From NCBI GenBank assembly GCA_044433415.1, contig JAWXTP010000009.1:1-46592 (forward strand): DNA of 46,592 nucleotides, in the 5' to 3' direction. Positions 23,737 through 32,826 of this stretch are shown one piece after another. Positions within the stretch are counted from its first letter, which is position 1. Each line of letters begins with the position of its first letter. The translations under genes were made by a program, and so were the position numbers. The notes below the pieces were generated by a model. It had not been told where the DNA came from, searched no databases, and was given only the letters and a program-made list of their open reading frames with translations. This DNA comes from JAWXTP01 sp044433415. GTDB lineage: Bacteria > Bacteroidota > Bacteroidia > Bacteroidales > Rikenellaceae.

Positions 23737-26640
23737 ATGAAAAAACTATATCTAATAGATGCTTACGCTCTAATTTTCAAATTCCATTATGCGCTTATCT
23801 CTCGCCCCATGAGAAATAGGGATGGACTTAACACCTCGGCTATATTTGGATTTACAAAATTCATAAACAACATTATAACACGAGAGAAACCTCAATACCT
23901 AGGAGTCGCTTTTGACCCTAAAGGAGGCAACTTCCGTCATAAACTTTTCCCTGCATATAAGGCCAATCGTGCAGAAACTCCCGAAGATATTATTGCTGCT
24001 ACTCCTCACATAAAGAGGATATTAGAAGCTATGAAAATTCCTATACTTGAAGTTGCAGGATATGAAGCAGATGATGTTATAGGAACTATAGCAACAAAGG
24101 CTGCATGCAATGATTTTGAGGTATATATGGTAACTCCTGATAAGGACTACGGACAATTAATTCAGGAATGTTGCTACATGTACAAGCCCTCACGCAAAGG
24201 TGAAGGTATAGAGATAGTGGGACTTGACGAACTTTACGACCACTACGGAATTAGAGACTCTAAACAAATAATAGACATACTTGCTCTTTGGGGTGACACA
24301 GCTGACAACATCCCAGGTGTCCCTGGAGTTGGAGAAAAAACAGCCGTTAAACTTGTAAATGAGTATGGCTCTGTTGAGAACATCTTAAATTCTACGCATA
24401 AACTTAAGGGCAAGCTAAAAGAAAACATAGAGAACAATGTGGAGACTTTAAAACTTGCAAGAACCCTAGTTACTATAGATTGTGATGTTCCTATTGATTT
24501 TAATGCTGAATCTTTACATATAGACGAACCTGACTATAATGCACTTCGTGACATTTATGTAGAAATGAATTTTTCTTCATTAATCTCTGATCTTCAAATG
24601 TGGCAACACTCTAAAGAGATGATAGAATTTGACGATAACGCAAATAGAGAAGTCACAGCTGAGGAATGCGGTTGTGGAGAAGGTGTTATGCTTTCGCTTT
24701 TTGATGAAGTACCAAACGTGGAGTACAAAAAGGCAGACAAGAAAGATATAAAACAAGAGGCTAACTCTCAAATTATATCTCAGGCTAATTTATCCTTATT
24801 TGACTTAGAAGAGGAGGAGACCTTTAAAAACATAAAGAATACAAACCATACTTACATCACACTTTCTGATGTAAACTCTATAAAACAAATTGCAACTATC
24901 TTATCTATGAAAAGTGAGTTTGCATTTGACACGGAGACTACAGGATTAAACACTATAAGTGATTCTCTTGTAGGTTTGTCTATTTCATACGAACCTCACA
25001 AAGCATATTACATACCTCTAAACGCTCATCATAGAGAGTCTACAATTGAATTGTTAGAACCTCTAAGAGCGGTTTTTGAGTCTGAGAAAATTTCTAAGAT
25101 AGGACAGAACATAAAATTTGACATTTCTATGTTAAACTCTTATGGCTTCAATGTGGGTGGTTTCCTAGTCGATACCATGTTGTTACATTATCTTTTAGAC
25201 AGTGACAGCAGGCACTCTATGGATTTCTTAAGTGAGAAATACCTTAACTACAAACCTATAGCTATTGAGGAGTTAATAGGCAAGGGGGCAAAGAAGCTAA
25301 CAATGAATATGGTAGCACCAGAAATAGTTAGCGAATATGCAGCAGAAGATGCAGATGTTACTTTCTTACTAAAGCAAGTGTTATGGAAAGAGTGTGAAAA
25401 AGAAAACCTTATAGACATTTATCGTCAAATTGAAGAGCCTTTAATCAATGTGCTTAACGCCATGGAACGCAATGGTGTTACCATAGATACAAAATCTCTA
25501 AAAAAATACAGTGTAGAACTTCAAGAACAAGCAGATACCATAGAAGCAAAAATAAAACAGCTTGCTGAAAATCCAGCTATCAACATTAACTCTGCAAAAC
25601 AGATAGGTGAACTACTTTTCGACAAATTAAAACTTGAAGCTAAGCCTAAGCGTACAAAAACAAAACAATATAGAACTGACGAAGAGTATTTACAGTCTCT
25701 TTCGTCTAAACACTCTATAATTAGTGATATTCTAGAGTATAGAGGTATCAAAAAACTGCTTACAACCTATGTTGATGCTCTACCTTTGCTTGTAAACTCT
25801 AAGACAGGGCGCATACACACAACTTACAACCAGGCAGTAGCTTCTACAGGCCGTTTAAGCTCTACAAATCCTAATTTACAGAACATTCCTATTAGAGATG
25901 ACAGTGGCAAGAATATACGTAAAGCCTTTGTTGCATGTGACAAAGAACACCTACTAATAAGTGCTGACTACTCTCAAATTGAGCTTAGAATTATGGCTTC
26001 TCTAAGCAAGGACGAAGCATTAATTGAAGCATTTAACAACGGTGAAGATATACACACTGCCACAGCGGCTAAGATATTTGGAAAACCTATCGAGGATGTT
26101 ACAGCTGACGAAAGACGTAAAGCTAAAACAGCTAACTTTGGCATTATCTATGGAATTTCAGCCTTTGGACTTGCAGAAAGATTAAACATCTCTCGTAAAG
26201 AAGCTAAAGAACTTATTGACGGTTATTTCAATTCATATCCTGGTGTAAAAAGCTATATGGATATGGCAGTAGATAATGCACGCAAGATGGAATATGTAGA
26301 GACTATATTTGGAAGACGTAAACAGCTTAGTGATATTAATGCTTCTAGTTCTATAATCCGCGGATATGCAGAAAGGAATGCTATAAATGCTCCTATTCAA
26401 GGTAGTGCAGCAGATATTATAAAGATTGCGATGATAAAATTATATGCCGCTCTTAAAAAGGAAATTCCAGATGCTAAGATGCTAATGCAGGTACATGATG
26501 AGTTGATAATAGAGTTCAAAAAAGAGGATGAAGAAAAAATCTCTAAGATTGTAGTGGATTCTATGGAAAATGCTGTAAATTTAGCGGTGAAAATGGTTGC
26601 TGAATTTGGCATTTCTGACAACTGGCTAGGAGCACATTAA
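23737..26640 (+). CDS. polA: DNA polymerase I
   Basis: Fills gaps and removes RNA primers in replication and excision repair. The 967 aa protein has all three activities predicted: the 5' nuclease with helix-3-turn-helix at about 1-300 (DPKGGNFRHKLFPAYKANR, GVPGVGEKTA), a 3' to 5' exonuclease whose catalytic acids are retained (FDTETTGL near 398, NIKFDIS, and YAAEDADVT), and the polymerase (DYSQIELR near 744, RRKAKTANFGIIYGIS, and QVHDELIIE near 920). So proofreading looks intact. lgt follows 61 bp downstream. Confidence 0.98.
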   Translation: MKKLYLIDAYALIFKFHYALISRPMRNRDGLNTSAIFGFTKFINNIITREKPQYLGVAFDPKGGNFRHKLFPAYKANRAETPEDIIAATPHIKRILEAMKIPILEVAGYEADDVIGTIATKAACNDFEVYMVTPDKDYGQLIQECCYMYKPSRKGEGIEIVGLDELYDHYGIRDSKQIIDILALWGDTADNIPGVPGVGEKTAVKLVNEYGSVENILNSTHKLKGKLKENIENNVETLKLARTLVTIDCDVPIDFNAESLHIDEPDYNALRDIYVEMNFSSLISDLQMWQHSKEMIEFDDNANREVTAEECGCGEGVMLSLFDEVPNVEYKKADKKDIKQEANSQIISQANLSLFDLEEEETFKNIKNTNHTYITLSDVNSIKQIATILSMKSEFAFDTETTGLNTISDSLVGLSISYEPHKAYYIPLNAHHRESTIELLEPLRAVFESEKISKIGQNIKFDISMLNSYGFNVGGFLVDTMLLHYLLDSDSRHSMDFLSEKYLNYKPIAIEELIGKGAKKLTMNMVAPEIVSEYAAEDADVTFLLKQVLWKECEKENLIDIYRQIEEPLINVLNAMERNGVTIDTKSLKKYSVELQEQADTIEAKIKQLAENPAININSAKQIGELLFDKLKLEAKPKRTKTKQYRTDEEYLQSLSSKHSIISDILEYRGIKKLLTTYVDALPLLVNSKTGRIHTTYNQAVASTGRLSSTNPNLQNIPIRDDSGKNIRKAFVACDKEHLLISADYSQIELRIMASLSKDEALIEAFNNGEDIHTATAAKIFGKPIEDVTADERRKAKTANFGIIYGISAFGLAERLNISRKEAKELIDGYFNSYPGVKSYMDMAVDNARKMEYVETIFGRRKQLSDINASSSIIRGYAERNAINAPIQGSAADIIKIAMIKLYAALKKEIPDAKMLMQVHDELIIEFKKEDEEKISKIVVDSMENAVNLAVKMVAEFGISDNWLGAH

Positions 26641-26647
26641 TAAAAAA

Positions 26648-26666
26648 AGAAGTTATGAGAACTTCT
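26648..26666 (+). other. Small hairpin between polA and lgt
   Basis: AGAAGTT and AACTTCT pair around a 5-nt loop. There is no U-run, so it may mark mRNA processing or partial attenuation rather than termination. Confidence 0.35.
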
Positions 26667-26701
26667 CTAAAAGATAGGTTTTAAATTAAAATATAAAAAT
26701 T

Positions 26702-27517
26702 ATGATTTCATTTATTGATTGGAATGTCGACCCCGTTATTGTTTCTATAGGAAGCTACAACTTATTATATTACTCTTTAAGTTGGGCTATAGCCTTTATG
26801 ATTGCAATGTGGGTATTCTCTAAAATGTTAAAAAGAGAAAAAATGGATGCTAAGTTATTGGACTCAGCATTTATGTATGCTTTTATATCTACTGTTGTTG
26901 GGGCACGTCTAGGACACTGTTTTTTCTATGAGTTTAGCACTTATATTGCTGACCCTATCCGTATTTTAAACCTTCGCGAAGGTGGACTAGCCTCACATGG
27001 AGCTGCTTGCGGTCTTTTAGTAGGTTTATGGCTATTCTCAAAGAAAAACAAATTAAAATATATATGGACACTTGACCATATAGTAACCGTAATTCCTATA
27101 AGTGGAGCATGTATACGTTTCGGCAATCTTATGAACTCTGAAATATACGGAAACCCTACAGGAACAGATTTTGGATTTAGATTCATAGAGAATATCTGGC
27201 AATGGAGAGCAGGAGCAGAACCTATTTACTCAGCGCCTTCTCACCCTACACAGATTTATGAAGCAGGGATATATATAGTTTTATTCTTTATCCTACTGTA
27301 CATGTATTATAAGGATGCAACAATTAAATACCCTGGTCTTATCTTTGGAGTATTTCTAATATGGTTATTTGGTGGTAGATTAATCATAGAATTTATTAAA
27401 CTACCTCAAGTTAGTTTTGAATCTATGATGACTCTTAACATGGGACAGATACTAAGTGTTCCTTTTGTTATTCTTGGTATTGTAATAATGAACCTTTCTT
27501 TAAGAAAAAAATTGTAA
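26702..27517 (+). CDS. lgt: Prolipoprotein diacylglyceryl transferase
   Basis: Inner-membrane enzyme that transfers diacylglycerol from phosphatidylglycerol to the lipobox Cys, the first step of lipoprotein maturation. It is 271 aa with about seven hydrophobic segments. Signature residues are seen in GARLGHCFFYE near 63, REGGLASHGAACG near 97 (the HGG-type region), the RFGN motif near 140 and HPTQIYEAG near 180. Several predicted lipoproteins in this window are its likely substrates. It is 4 bp upstream of the next gene. Confidence 0.96.
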   Translation: MISFIDWNVDPVIVSIGSYNLLYYSLSWAIAFMIAMWVFSKMLKREKMDAKLLDSAFMYAFISTVVGARLGHCFFYEFSTYIADPIRILNLREGGLASHGAACGLLVGLWLFSKKNKLKYIWTLDHIVTVIPISGACIRFGNLMNSEIYGNPTGTDFGFRFIENIWQWRAGAEPIYSAPSHPTQIYEAGIYIVLFFILLYMYYKDATIKYPGLIFGVFLIWLFGGRLIIEFIKLPQVSFESMMTLNMGQILSVPFVILGIVIMNLSLRKKL

Positions 27518-27521
27518 GTAT

Positions 27522-28400
27522 ATGACAGCAGAAGAAATTAAATATATTAATGAAATAATATATGAAAAATTAGCCCAATTTAAAGATATACAGATAGATA
27601 AATTAGGTTCTTTAAAGTGCTCTTTACAACCAACAAGCAAAAATTATAGCGAGAATGTTAACGAAGCCCCAAAATATGAGGTTTCTATTACTGATGACGA
27701 AACAGTCGAATCTTTATCTACAATAATCATAAACAAAACAGACTGTGCCCCGAAAGAAGCCTTAGAGATGGTTGCTGAGTGGTTAGGAGATATAAAGAAA
27801 GAAGAAGGCAATCTAGTTTCATACGAAATAGCTAATGTTGGAACTATAACTGTTAAGGATGAAACTTCTAAAACTTTTGTTTGTGACAAAGTACTACTTG
27901 GGATTTTACAGCCTGTATCAGTAAGTGATATAAAAAACACTGTTACAACATCAGAGTCTGAGAATAAAAAGAAAATTGTACCTATTACTATTATTATTAT
28001 TTCAATTCTATGCCTTGCTACCTACTTCATAGCTCCTAATATATTTATTTCAAATAAAAAGAGCGTTGCTGTTGTTAACCCTGTGGACTCTACGGCTTAC
28101 GCTAAGCCTGAAGTAGTAATAGAAGAGCCTGAGGAAGTAGAAGTGGAACGCCCAACAAAAAAAGGTTACTATCTTATTACTAACACTTTCAAGCACAAAG
28201 AAAATGCACATAAGAGACTTGAAGAATTGTCTAAAGTAGAACCTAACGCTGTACTTCTAGAAGTCATTGAGCATTCTATAACTCCATATTTTATATCTAT
28301 AGGACGTTATGATTCATCTGAAGATGCACGTTTACAATTAAACAAGGGAATTGACACTTACTGTGATTCTTGGATTTATTATTTCTCTGACGAAGAATAA
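27522..28400 (+). CDS. HU-like (CCDC81-type) membrane protein with C-terminal SPOR domain
   Basis: A 292-residue protein of the Bacteroidota type that couples two small HU-fold domains to a SPOR domain. Residues about 1-60 and 65-130 resemble the prokaryotic CCDC81-like HU domains (SKNYSENVNEAP, NKTDCAPKEALEMVAEWLGD). A single membrane helix follows at about 147-170 (IVPITIIIISILCLATYFIA). A Glu/Val/Pro linker leads to the SPOR-like domain at about 215-290, which in other proteins binds denuded septal glycan. So the HU-like part should face the cytoplasm and SPOR the periplasm. It is probably cotranscribed with lgt. A division or nucleoid-to-envelope link is inferred, not known. Confidence 0.75.
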   Translation: MTAEEIKYINEIIYEKLAQFKDIQIDKLGSLKCSLQPTSKNYSENVNEAPKYEVSITDDETVESLSTIIINKTDCAPKEALEMVAEWLGDIKKEEGNLVSYEIANVGTITVKDETSKTFVCDKVLLGILQPVSVSDIKNTVTTSESENKKKIVPITIIIISILCLATYFIAPNIFISNKKSVAVVNPVDSTAYAKPEVVIEEPEEVEVERPTKKGYYLITNTFKHKENAHKRLEELSKVEPNAVLLEVIEHSITPYFISIGRYDSSEDARLQLNKGIDTYCDSWIYYFSDEE

Positions 28401-28412
28401 AAAACTCCTTAC

Positions 28413-28468
28413 AAAATAAATAGGATGATTTTCAGAACTTATACACTGAAAATCATCCTATTTTATTT
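28413..28468. terminator. Strong bidirectional terminator
   Basis: A stem of more than 18 bp (TAGGATGATTTTCAG with CTGAAAATCATCCTA) around a 10-nt loop, with A-rich and T-rich flanks. It ends the queD-polA-lgt-SPOR run and can serve the convergent minus-strand transcript. Confidence 0.85.
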
Positions 28469-28481
28469 GGGTTTTAAGACA

Positions 28482-28524
28482 ATATCTAATAATTGGTTTT
28501 ATTCAATTTTTAGAAGTCCCCTTA
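28482..28524 (+). repeat. Dispersed repeat, second copy
   Basis: ATCTAATAATTGGTTTT followed by ATTCAATTTTTAGAAG and TCCCCTTA. It matches the minus-strand sequence at 7557-7600 in the middle part and carries the complementary right arm. Confidence 0.45.
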
Positions 28525-28551
28525 ATTACAAACATCGCCTATCGACAAATT

Positions 28552-28917
28552 TTATACCCCAAGAATTATCGCGGCATCAATCGAAAGTTTACGACTAATT
28601 TCTCATGCTATAGGTAAAGTAGGTTCGCTACGACCATTTAAGTAGTCGCTAACTCGCGATGGACTTATACCCAACATTTCTGCAATCTTCTTTTGCGTCA
28701 ACCCCATTTCATACATTCTCAACTTCAACACATCTGCTAAAGTCGGTGAACTAATTGGATAATGTACCTCATCGTAATCAGCGACAAGGTTTGACAATAG
28801 TACTAATTCAATAGAGTTTCGATCCCTCTCAGGAGTCTCATCGTTTACTATCAACAACAGCTCCTCTATACGCTCCACTGCAGCGTTATATTCAACTTCG
28901 TTTTTAATATATACCAT
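28552..28917 (-). pseudogene. Orphan HigA-like antitoxin gene interrupted by a nonsense codon
   Basis: The reading frame opens at 28917 and runs 104 codons with an XRE helix-turn-helix (LTQKKIAEMLGISPSRVSDY), then stops at TGA (28603-28605) after TLPIA. Read through in the same frame it continues EISRKLSIDAAIILGV to TAA at 28552, which is the normal C terminus of this antitoxin family. A single CGA (Arg) to TGA change explains the break. No toxin gene is adjacent: the gene starts 17 bp after uvrB on the same strand. The 104-residue product may still fold and bind DNA, but lacks the last helix. Confidence 0.75.
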
Positions 28918-28934
28918 AACTTCTAATTACATTA

Positions 28935-30986
28935 CTAATTCTTAACCTCTAAAGCATCGTATTGTTTTTGGTAATCAAACATCAAATCTCTTTGTTTGGT
29001 CGCTGTAGCAAAATCTAGCTCTTTTGCTGCGGTTTCCATTTTGGAACGTGCCTCTGCAATTTTCTCTAAAAGAACCTCTTTATTCACAATTTCATAGCCT
29101 GTATCTGTTTCAGCAACCATAGAGTTAGTTAATTTAAAACTAACATCATACGCTATTTCTCTTTCTAGCTTTTTCTCTGTTTTCTCCCTTGTAAACAAAG
29201 ACTTCGATGTTCCTCTTATGATTTGCTTAGGTGTTATATTATGTTCTTTATTATAATCCTCCTGCTTTCTTCTTCGGCGCATAGTTTCATCTATGGTCTT
29301 CGCCATAGATTTTGTCACCCTATCAGCATACATTATAACCTTACCATTAACATTACGTGCCGCACGTCCTGCTGTCTGTGTCAACGATCTATGCGACCTA
29401 AGGAAACCTTCCTTATCTGCATCCATAATAATAACTAAACGCACCTGAGGCATATCCAACCCCTCTCTTAATAGGTTAACACCTATTAACACATCAAAAA
29501 CTCCATCTCTATATTGATCTAACAACTCTAAACGCTCTATAGTATCTATATCTGAGTGAACATAACGACTCCTTATCCCTATTCTATCAAAATAATGAGA
29601 TAACTCCTCAGCCATACGCTTAGTTAGAGTAGTTACCATTACCCTTTCGTCATTACCTTCGTTTATTACTTCATATATATCTTCAACGATACGATCAATT
29701 TGATTATCCGTAGGTCTAACCTCAATCTTAGGGTCTAAAAGTCCTGTAGGACGTATAATCTGCTCTACAACAACGCCTTCACTTAAAGCAAGCTCATACT
29801 CAGCAGGAGTAGCGCTAACATATAATATCTGCCCTGTTAAATTTTCAAACTCCTCCATCTTTAAAGGTCTATTATCTAATGCTGAAGGCAATCTAAAACC
29901 ATAATCCACAAGGTTGGTCTTACGCGAAAAGTCTCCTCCATACATACCTCTTACCTGAGGTATAGTAACATGACTTTCATCTATAATTGTCACAAAATCA
30001 TCTGGAAAATAATCCAACAAACAGAAAGGTCTAGTACCTGCACTTCTACCATCAAAATAACGCGAATAGTTTTCTATCCCTGAGCAATAGCCCACTTCTT
30101 TTATCATTTCAAGATCATATTCCACTCTACTTTTAAGTCTTTTAGCTTCAAATTTTTTATCATGAGCCTCTAGCCATTCCATACGTGAAACTAGGTCATC
30201 CTGTATATTGTAAAGAGCGCTATTTATACGTTCTCTAGTAGTAATAAAGTTATTTGCTGGAAATATTCTAACACTCTCCAAGGAGTCTAATTTAGAACCC
30301 GTGATAGGGTCTATCTCTGTAATAGATTCTATAGTATCAAACTCTATCTTTACACGGTAGGCCTTATCTGTACCAGCTTGGTATATATCCACAGCCTCAC
30401 CACGCACCCTAAAAGTACCCCTACCAAAATCTATATCATTTCTACTATATAAAGACTCAGAAAGTTTACGCAATAAGATATTTCTATTTAGAGGCTTGTC
30501 AACTTCTAAACAAATTGTATTACTGTGAAAGTCGCTAGGGTTACCTAGACCATAAAGACAAGAAACAGATGAAATTACAATTACATCACGTCTACCAGAT
30601 ATAAGAGCAGAAGTGGTATTTAACCTAAGTTTATCCAGTTCGTCATTAATTGCCAAATCTTTTTCTATGTAGGTATCAGACTGAGGTATATATGCTTCTG
30701 GTTGATAATAATCATAATAAGAAACAAAAAACTCTACCGCATTATGAGGGAAAAAGCTCTTAAATTCATTATAAAGCTGACCTGCTAAGGTTTTATTATG
30801 ACTTAGGATAAGAGTAGGACGATTTAAATTCTTAATAACATTAGCCATAGTGAAAGTCTTACCAGAACCCGTAACTCCCTCTAGTGTAGTATGATTAACA
30901 CCACTTTCTAAAGCCTGAACTATTTGATTTATAGCTTCTGGCTGATCCCCCGTAGGTTGATATTTAGATTCTAATAAAAATTCCAT
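28935..30986 (-). CDS. uvrB: Excinuclease ABC subunit B
   Basis: Damage-verifying helicase-like subunit of nucleotide excision repair, 683 aa. Walker A is GVTGSGKT near 39-46 and the beta-hairpin stretch is SYYDYYQPEAYIP near 90-102. The DEAD-type box is IIDESHV near 337; helicase motifs V and VI follow (LLREGLDMPQV, QTAGRAARN), and the C-terminal UVR motif that binds UvrC is at about 640-675. It is monocistronic apart from the short broken antitoxin gene behind it. Confidence 0.98.
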   Translation of the reverse strand: MEFLLESKYQPTGDQPEAINQIVQALESGVNHTTLEGVTGSGKTFTMANVIKNLNRPTLILSHNKTLAGQLYNEFKSFFPHNAVEFFVSYYDYYQPEAYIPQSDTYIEKDLAINDELDKLRLNTTSALISGRRDVIVISSVSCLYGLGNPSDFHSNTICLEVDKPLNRNILLRKLSESLYSRNDIDFGRGTFRVRGEAVDIYQAGTDKAYRVKIEFDTIESITEIDPITGSKLDSLESVRIFPANNFITTRERINSALYNIQDDLVSRMEWLEAHDKKFEAKRLKSRVEYDLEMIKEVGYCSGIENYSRYFDGRSAGTRPFCLLDYFPDDFVTIIDESHVTIPQVRGMYGGDFSRKTNLVDYGFRLPSALDNRPLKMEEFENLTGQILYVSATPAEYELALSEGVVVEQIIRPTGLLDPKIEVRPTDNQIDRIVEDIYEVINEGNDERVMVTTLTKRMAEELSHYFDRIGIRSRYVHSDIDTIERLELLDQYRDGVFDVLIGVNLLREGLDMPQVRLVIIMDADKEGFLRSHRSLTQTAGRAARNVNGKVIMYADRVTKSMAKTIDETMRRRRKQEDYNKEHNITPKQIIRGTSKSLFTREKTEKKLEREIAYDVSFKLTNSMVAETDTGYEIVNKEVLLEKIAEARSKMETAAKELDFATATKQRDLMFDYQKQYDALEVKN

Positions 30987-31059
30987 AATATATTGATACT
31001 TATTTTTCGTACTGTAAAACTCTTAAGGGGAGTTCTATTATTATATCAAAAAGATTAAC

Positions 31060-31067
31060 TACCTTTG
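31060..31067 (+). promoter_or_regulatory. Possible promoter of the M16 gene
   Basis: TACCTTTG matches TAnnTTTG but gives a long leader (about 160 nt) that includes the inverted repeat at 31126-31172. There is no clear -33. Intergenic 30987-31232 also has a lone AGGGGAGTTCTA arm at 31026-31037. Confidence 0.35.
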
Positions 31068-31125
31068 TTGACTAAAGGAAACTTTCCTAAAGAAATATAA
31101 AAGATATGGCTTACTTTATGTTATA

Positions 31126-31172
31126 TAGGGAAGTTCTAGAAACTGATTTTATTCGATTTAGAAATTTCCTTA
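31126..31172 (+). repeat. Inverted repeat related to the dispersed AGGGGAGTTCTA family
   Basis: TAGGGAAGTTCTA (31126-31138) is nearly complementary to TAGAAATTTCCTTA (31159-31172), with AACTGATTTTATTCGA between. It resembles the repeats at 7557 and 28482. Confidence 0.45.
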
Positions 31173-31232
31173 TAAAAGACAAAGATAAAATATAAAGCAC
31201 AGAAATACAATTTTTATAAATAAATAATAATT

Positions 31233-32504
31233 ATGCCAAATAGAACAGAAGCTCCGAAGATTTCCATACCAGAAAATTTAAACATTCTTCAATTCGAAAC
31301 TATAAAAACTGCCAATAACATTGACCTGCATTATATAAACACAGGTTCACAAGATGTTATTCGTATAAGTGTTGTATTTAAAGCAGGTGTGAAATATCAG
31401 TCTAAGATTTTTCAAGCATCTTCAATGATAGCTATGTTAGCTGAAGGCACAACAAATTTCAATTCAGATAGCTTTGCTGAAAAAGTTGATTTCTATGGTA
31501 TTTACTTTGATCAATCCATAGATAGAGACTACTGTGTTGTTACCGTATGCTGCTTACAGCGTTTTCTGGGGATAACTCTAGAACTTTTAAAAGAATCCTT
31601 AACGTGTCCTACCTTCCCTCAAAAAGAATTTGACATATTTAGAAATAAAAAGAAACAAACAATACTTATAGATAGAGAAAAGGTAAATGTTCTTGCTAGA
31701 GAGGAATTTATCAAATCTCTTTTTGGAGAGAAACACCCTTATGGAACTATAGGAGCTGTAGAAGATTTAGATAAACTTACAACGGAAGATTTAAAAAGTT
31801 TCTTTAACGAATACATCTGTGCAGAAAACTGTTTTGCTGTAGTGACAGGTAAATTTAACGACAGCGATTTAAAAGAGGTATCTACAGTTTTAGAACAATT
31901 AAAATCTAACAAAGTAGCAACGTTCTCACCTATAGAGCCTATAAGTAAAAAAGAAAGCTCTATTATAAAGGAAAATTCTCTACAAACTTCTATACGTATA
32001 GGTAAAGTATTATTTAATAGAAACCACGAAGATTTTGCAGCTATGCAGATATTATCAACAGTCTTAGGTGGTTACTTTAGCTCTAGACTAGTAAAGAACT
32101 TACGTGAGGACAAGGGTTACACTTACGGTGTTTCTTCTATGATGATAAACCATGAAGACAGCGGATATTTTGCTATCACTACAGAAGTAGCAGCAGAATA
32201 TGCCGAAGATTCTATAAAACAAATCTTCTATGAAATAGAGAGACTTCAAACAGAACTTGTCACTGAAGAAGAATTAGAAATGGTTAAAAACGTTATGATA
32301 GGTGAAGTATTACGCGTATTAGATGGTCCTTTTGGCATTAACGATGTGGTTATAGAAAACATACAGAACAATACTGACAACAACTATCTATTAGATATGA
32401 TTCAACAAGTTAAAACCATAACAAACAAAGACTTACAGAACTTAGCTTGTAAGCATTTACAAATAGATTCTCTATCTACTATCTATGTAGGTAAAAAACT
32501 TTAA
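31233..32504 (+). CDS. M16-family peptidase homologue lacking the HxxEH zinc motif
   Basis: A 423-residue protein with the two-lobed M16B (pitrilysin-like) fold. The position of the zinc motif, normally HxxEH before an EGT-like segment, reads ASSMIAMLAEGTTNF, so zinc ligands and the catalytic Glu are absent. The second lobe keeps the Arg/Tyr signature LREDKGYTYGVSS. In M16 heterodimers one subunit has HxxEH and the other supplies R/Y; this is the second type. No HxxEH partner is encoded beside it, so a partner would be elsewhere. It has no signal peptide, so it may be cytoplasmic. Confidence 0.85.
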   Translation: MPNRTEAPKISIPENLNILQFETIKTANNIDLHYINTGSQDVIRISVVFKAGVKYQSKIFQASSMIAMLAEGTTNFNSDSFAEKVDFYGIYFDQSIDRDYCVVTVCCLQRFLGITLELLKESLTCPTFPQKEFDIFRNKKKQTILIDREKVNVLAREEFIKSLFGEKHPYGTIGAVEDLDKLTTEDLKSFFNEYICAENCFAVVTGKFNDSDLKEVSTVLEQLKSNKVATFSPIEPISKKESSIIKENSLQTSIRIGKVLFNRNHEDFAAMQILSTVLGGYFSSRLVKNLREDKGYTYGVSSMMINHEDSGYFAITTEVAAEYAEDSIKQIFYEIERLQTELVTEEELEMVKNVMIGEVLRVLDGPFGINDVVIENIQNNTDNNYLLDMIQQVKTITNKDLQNLACKHLQIDSLSTIYVGKKL

Positions 32505-32528
32505 AATTGTTATAAGAAACCTTTACTT

Positions 32529-32816
32529 TCCGACAAGAACTAGAGATATGATTCTTGTCGGACAGCAAAGCTAACGAGGCTAATACCCTAAAAGACAAAT
32601 ACACTTATCTACAACCACTTACGGCTTTAAAACTTTGCAACAACCCTCATTTTGGCACTTTCGAGCCAAAATGAGGGTTATTGCAAAGTTTCGTTTAACA
32701 CTTTTTTGGAAAAAGTGAACAAAAACTCGCCTTCAGTTGCTCTTCGAGACAACTGAGCACACAATTTTTACAAAATTGTGGGCAATTACCGTAAACTGGG
32801 GTTTACGGTAATTGCC
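32529..32816. repeat. Multi-hairpin intergenic element, copy B
   Basis: Second copy of the element at 13879-14178. H0: TCCGACAAGAA/TTCTTGTCGGA, 32529-32562. H1: 32631-32690, a 26-bp stem with one mismatch and loop ACTTTCGA. H2: 32699-32717. H3: CAGTTG/CAACTG, 32734-32755. H4: CACAATTTT/AAAATTGTG, 32760-32780. H5: GGCAATTACCGTAAAC with a perfect 16-bp partner, 32781-32816. It fills the gap between convergent genes (stops at 32504 and 32827). This copy has more perfect stems than copy A. Confidence 0.85.
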
Positions 32817-32826
32817 TAACAAAACA

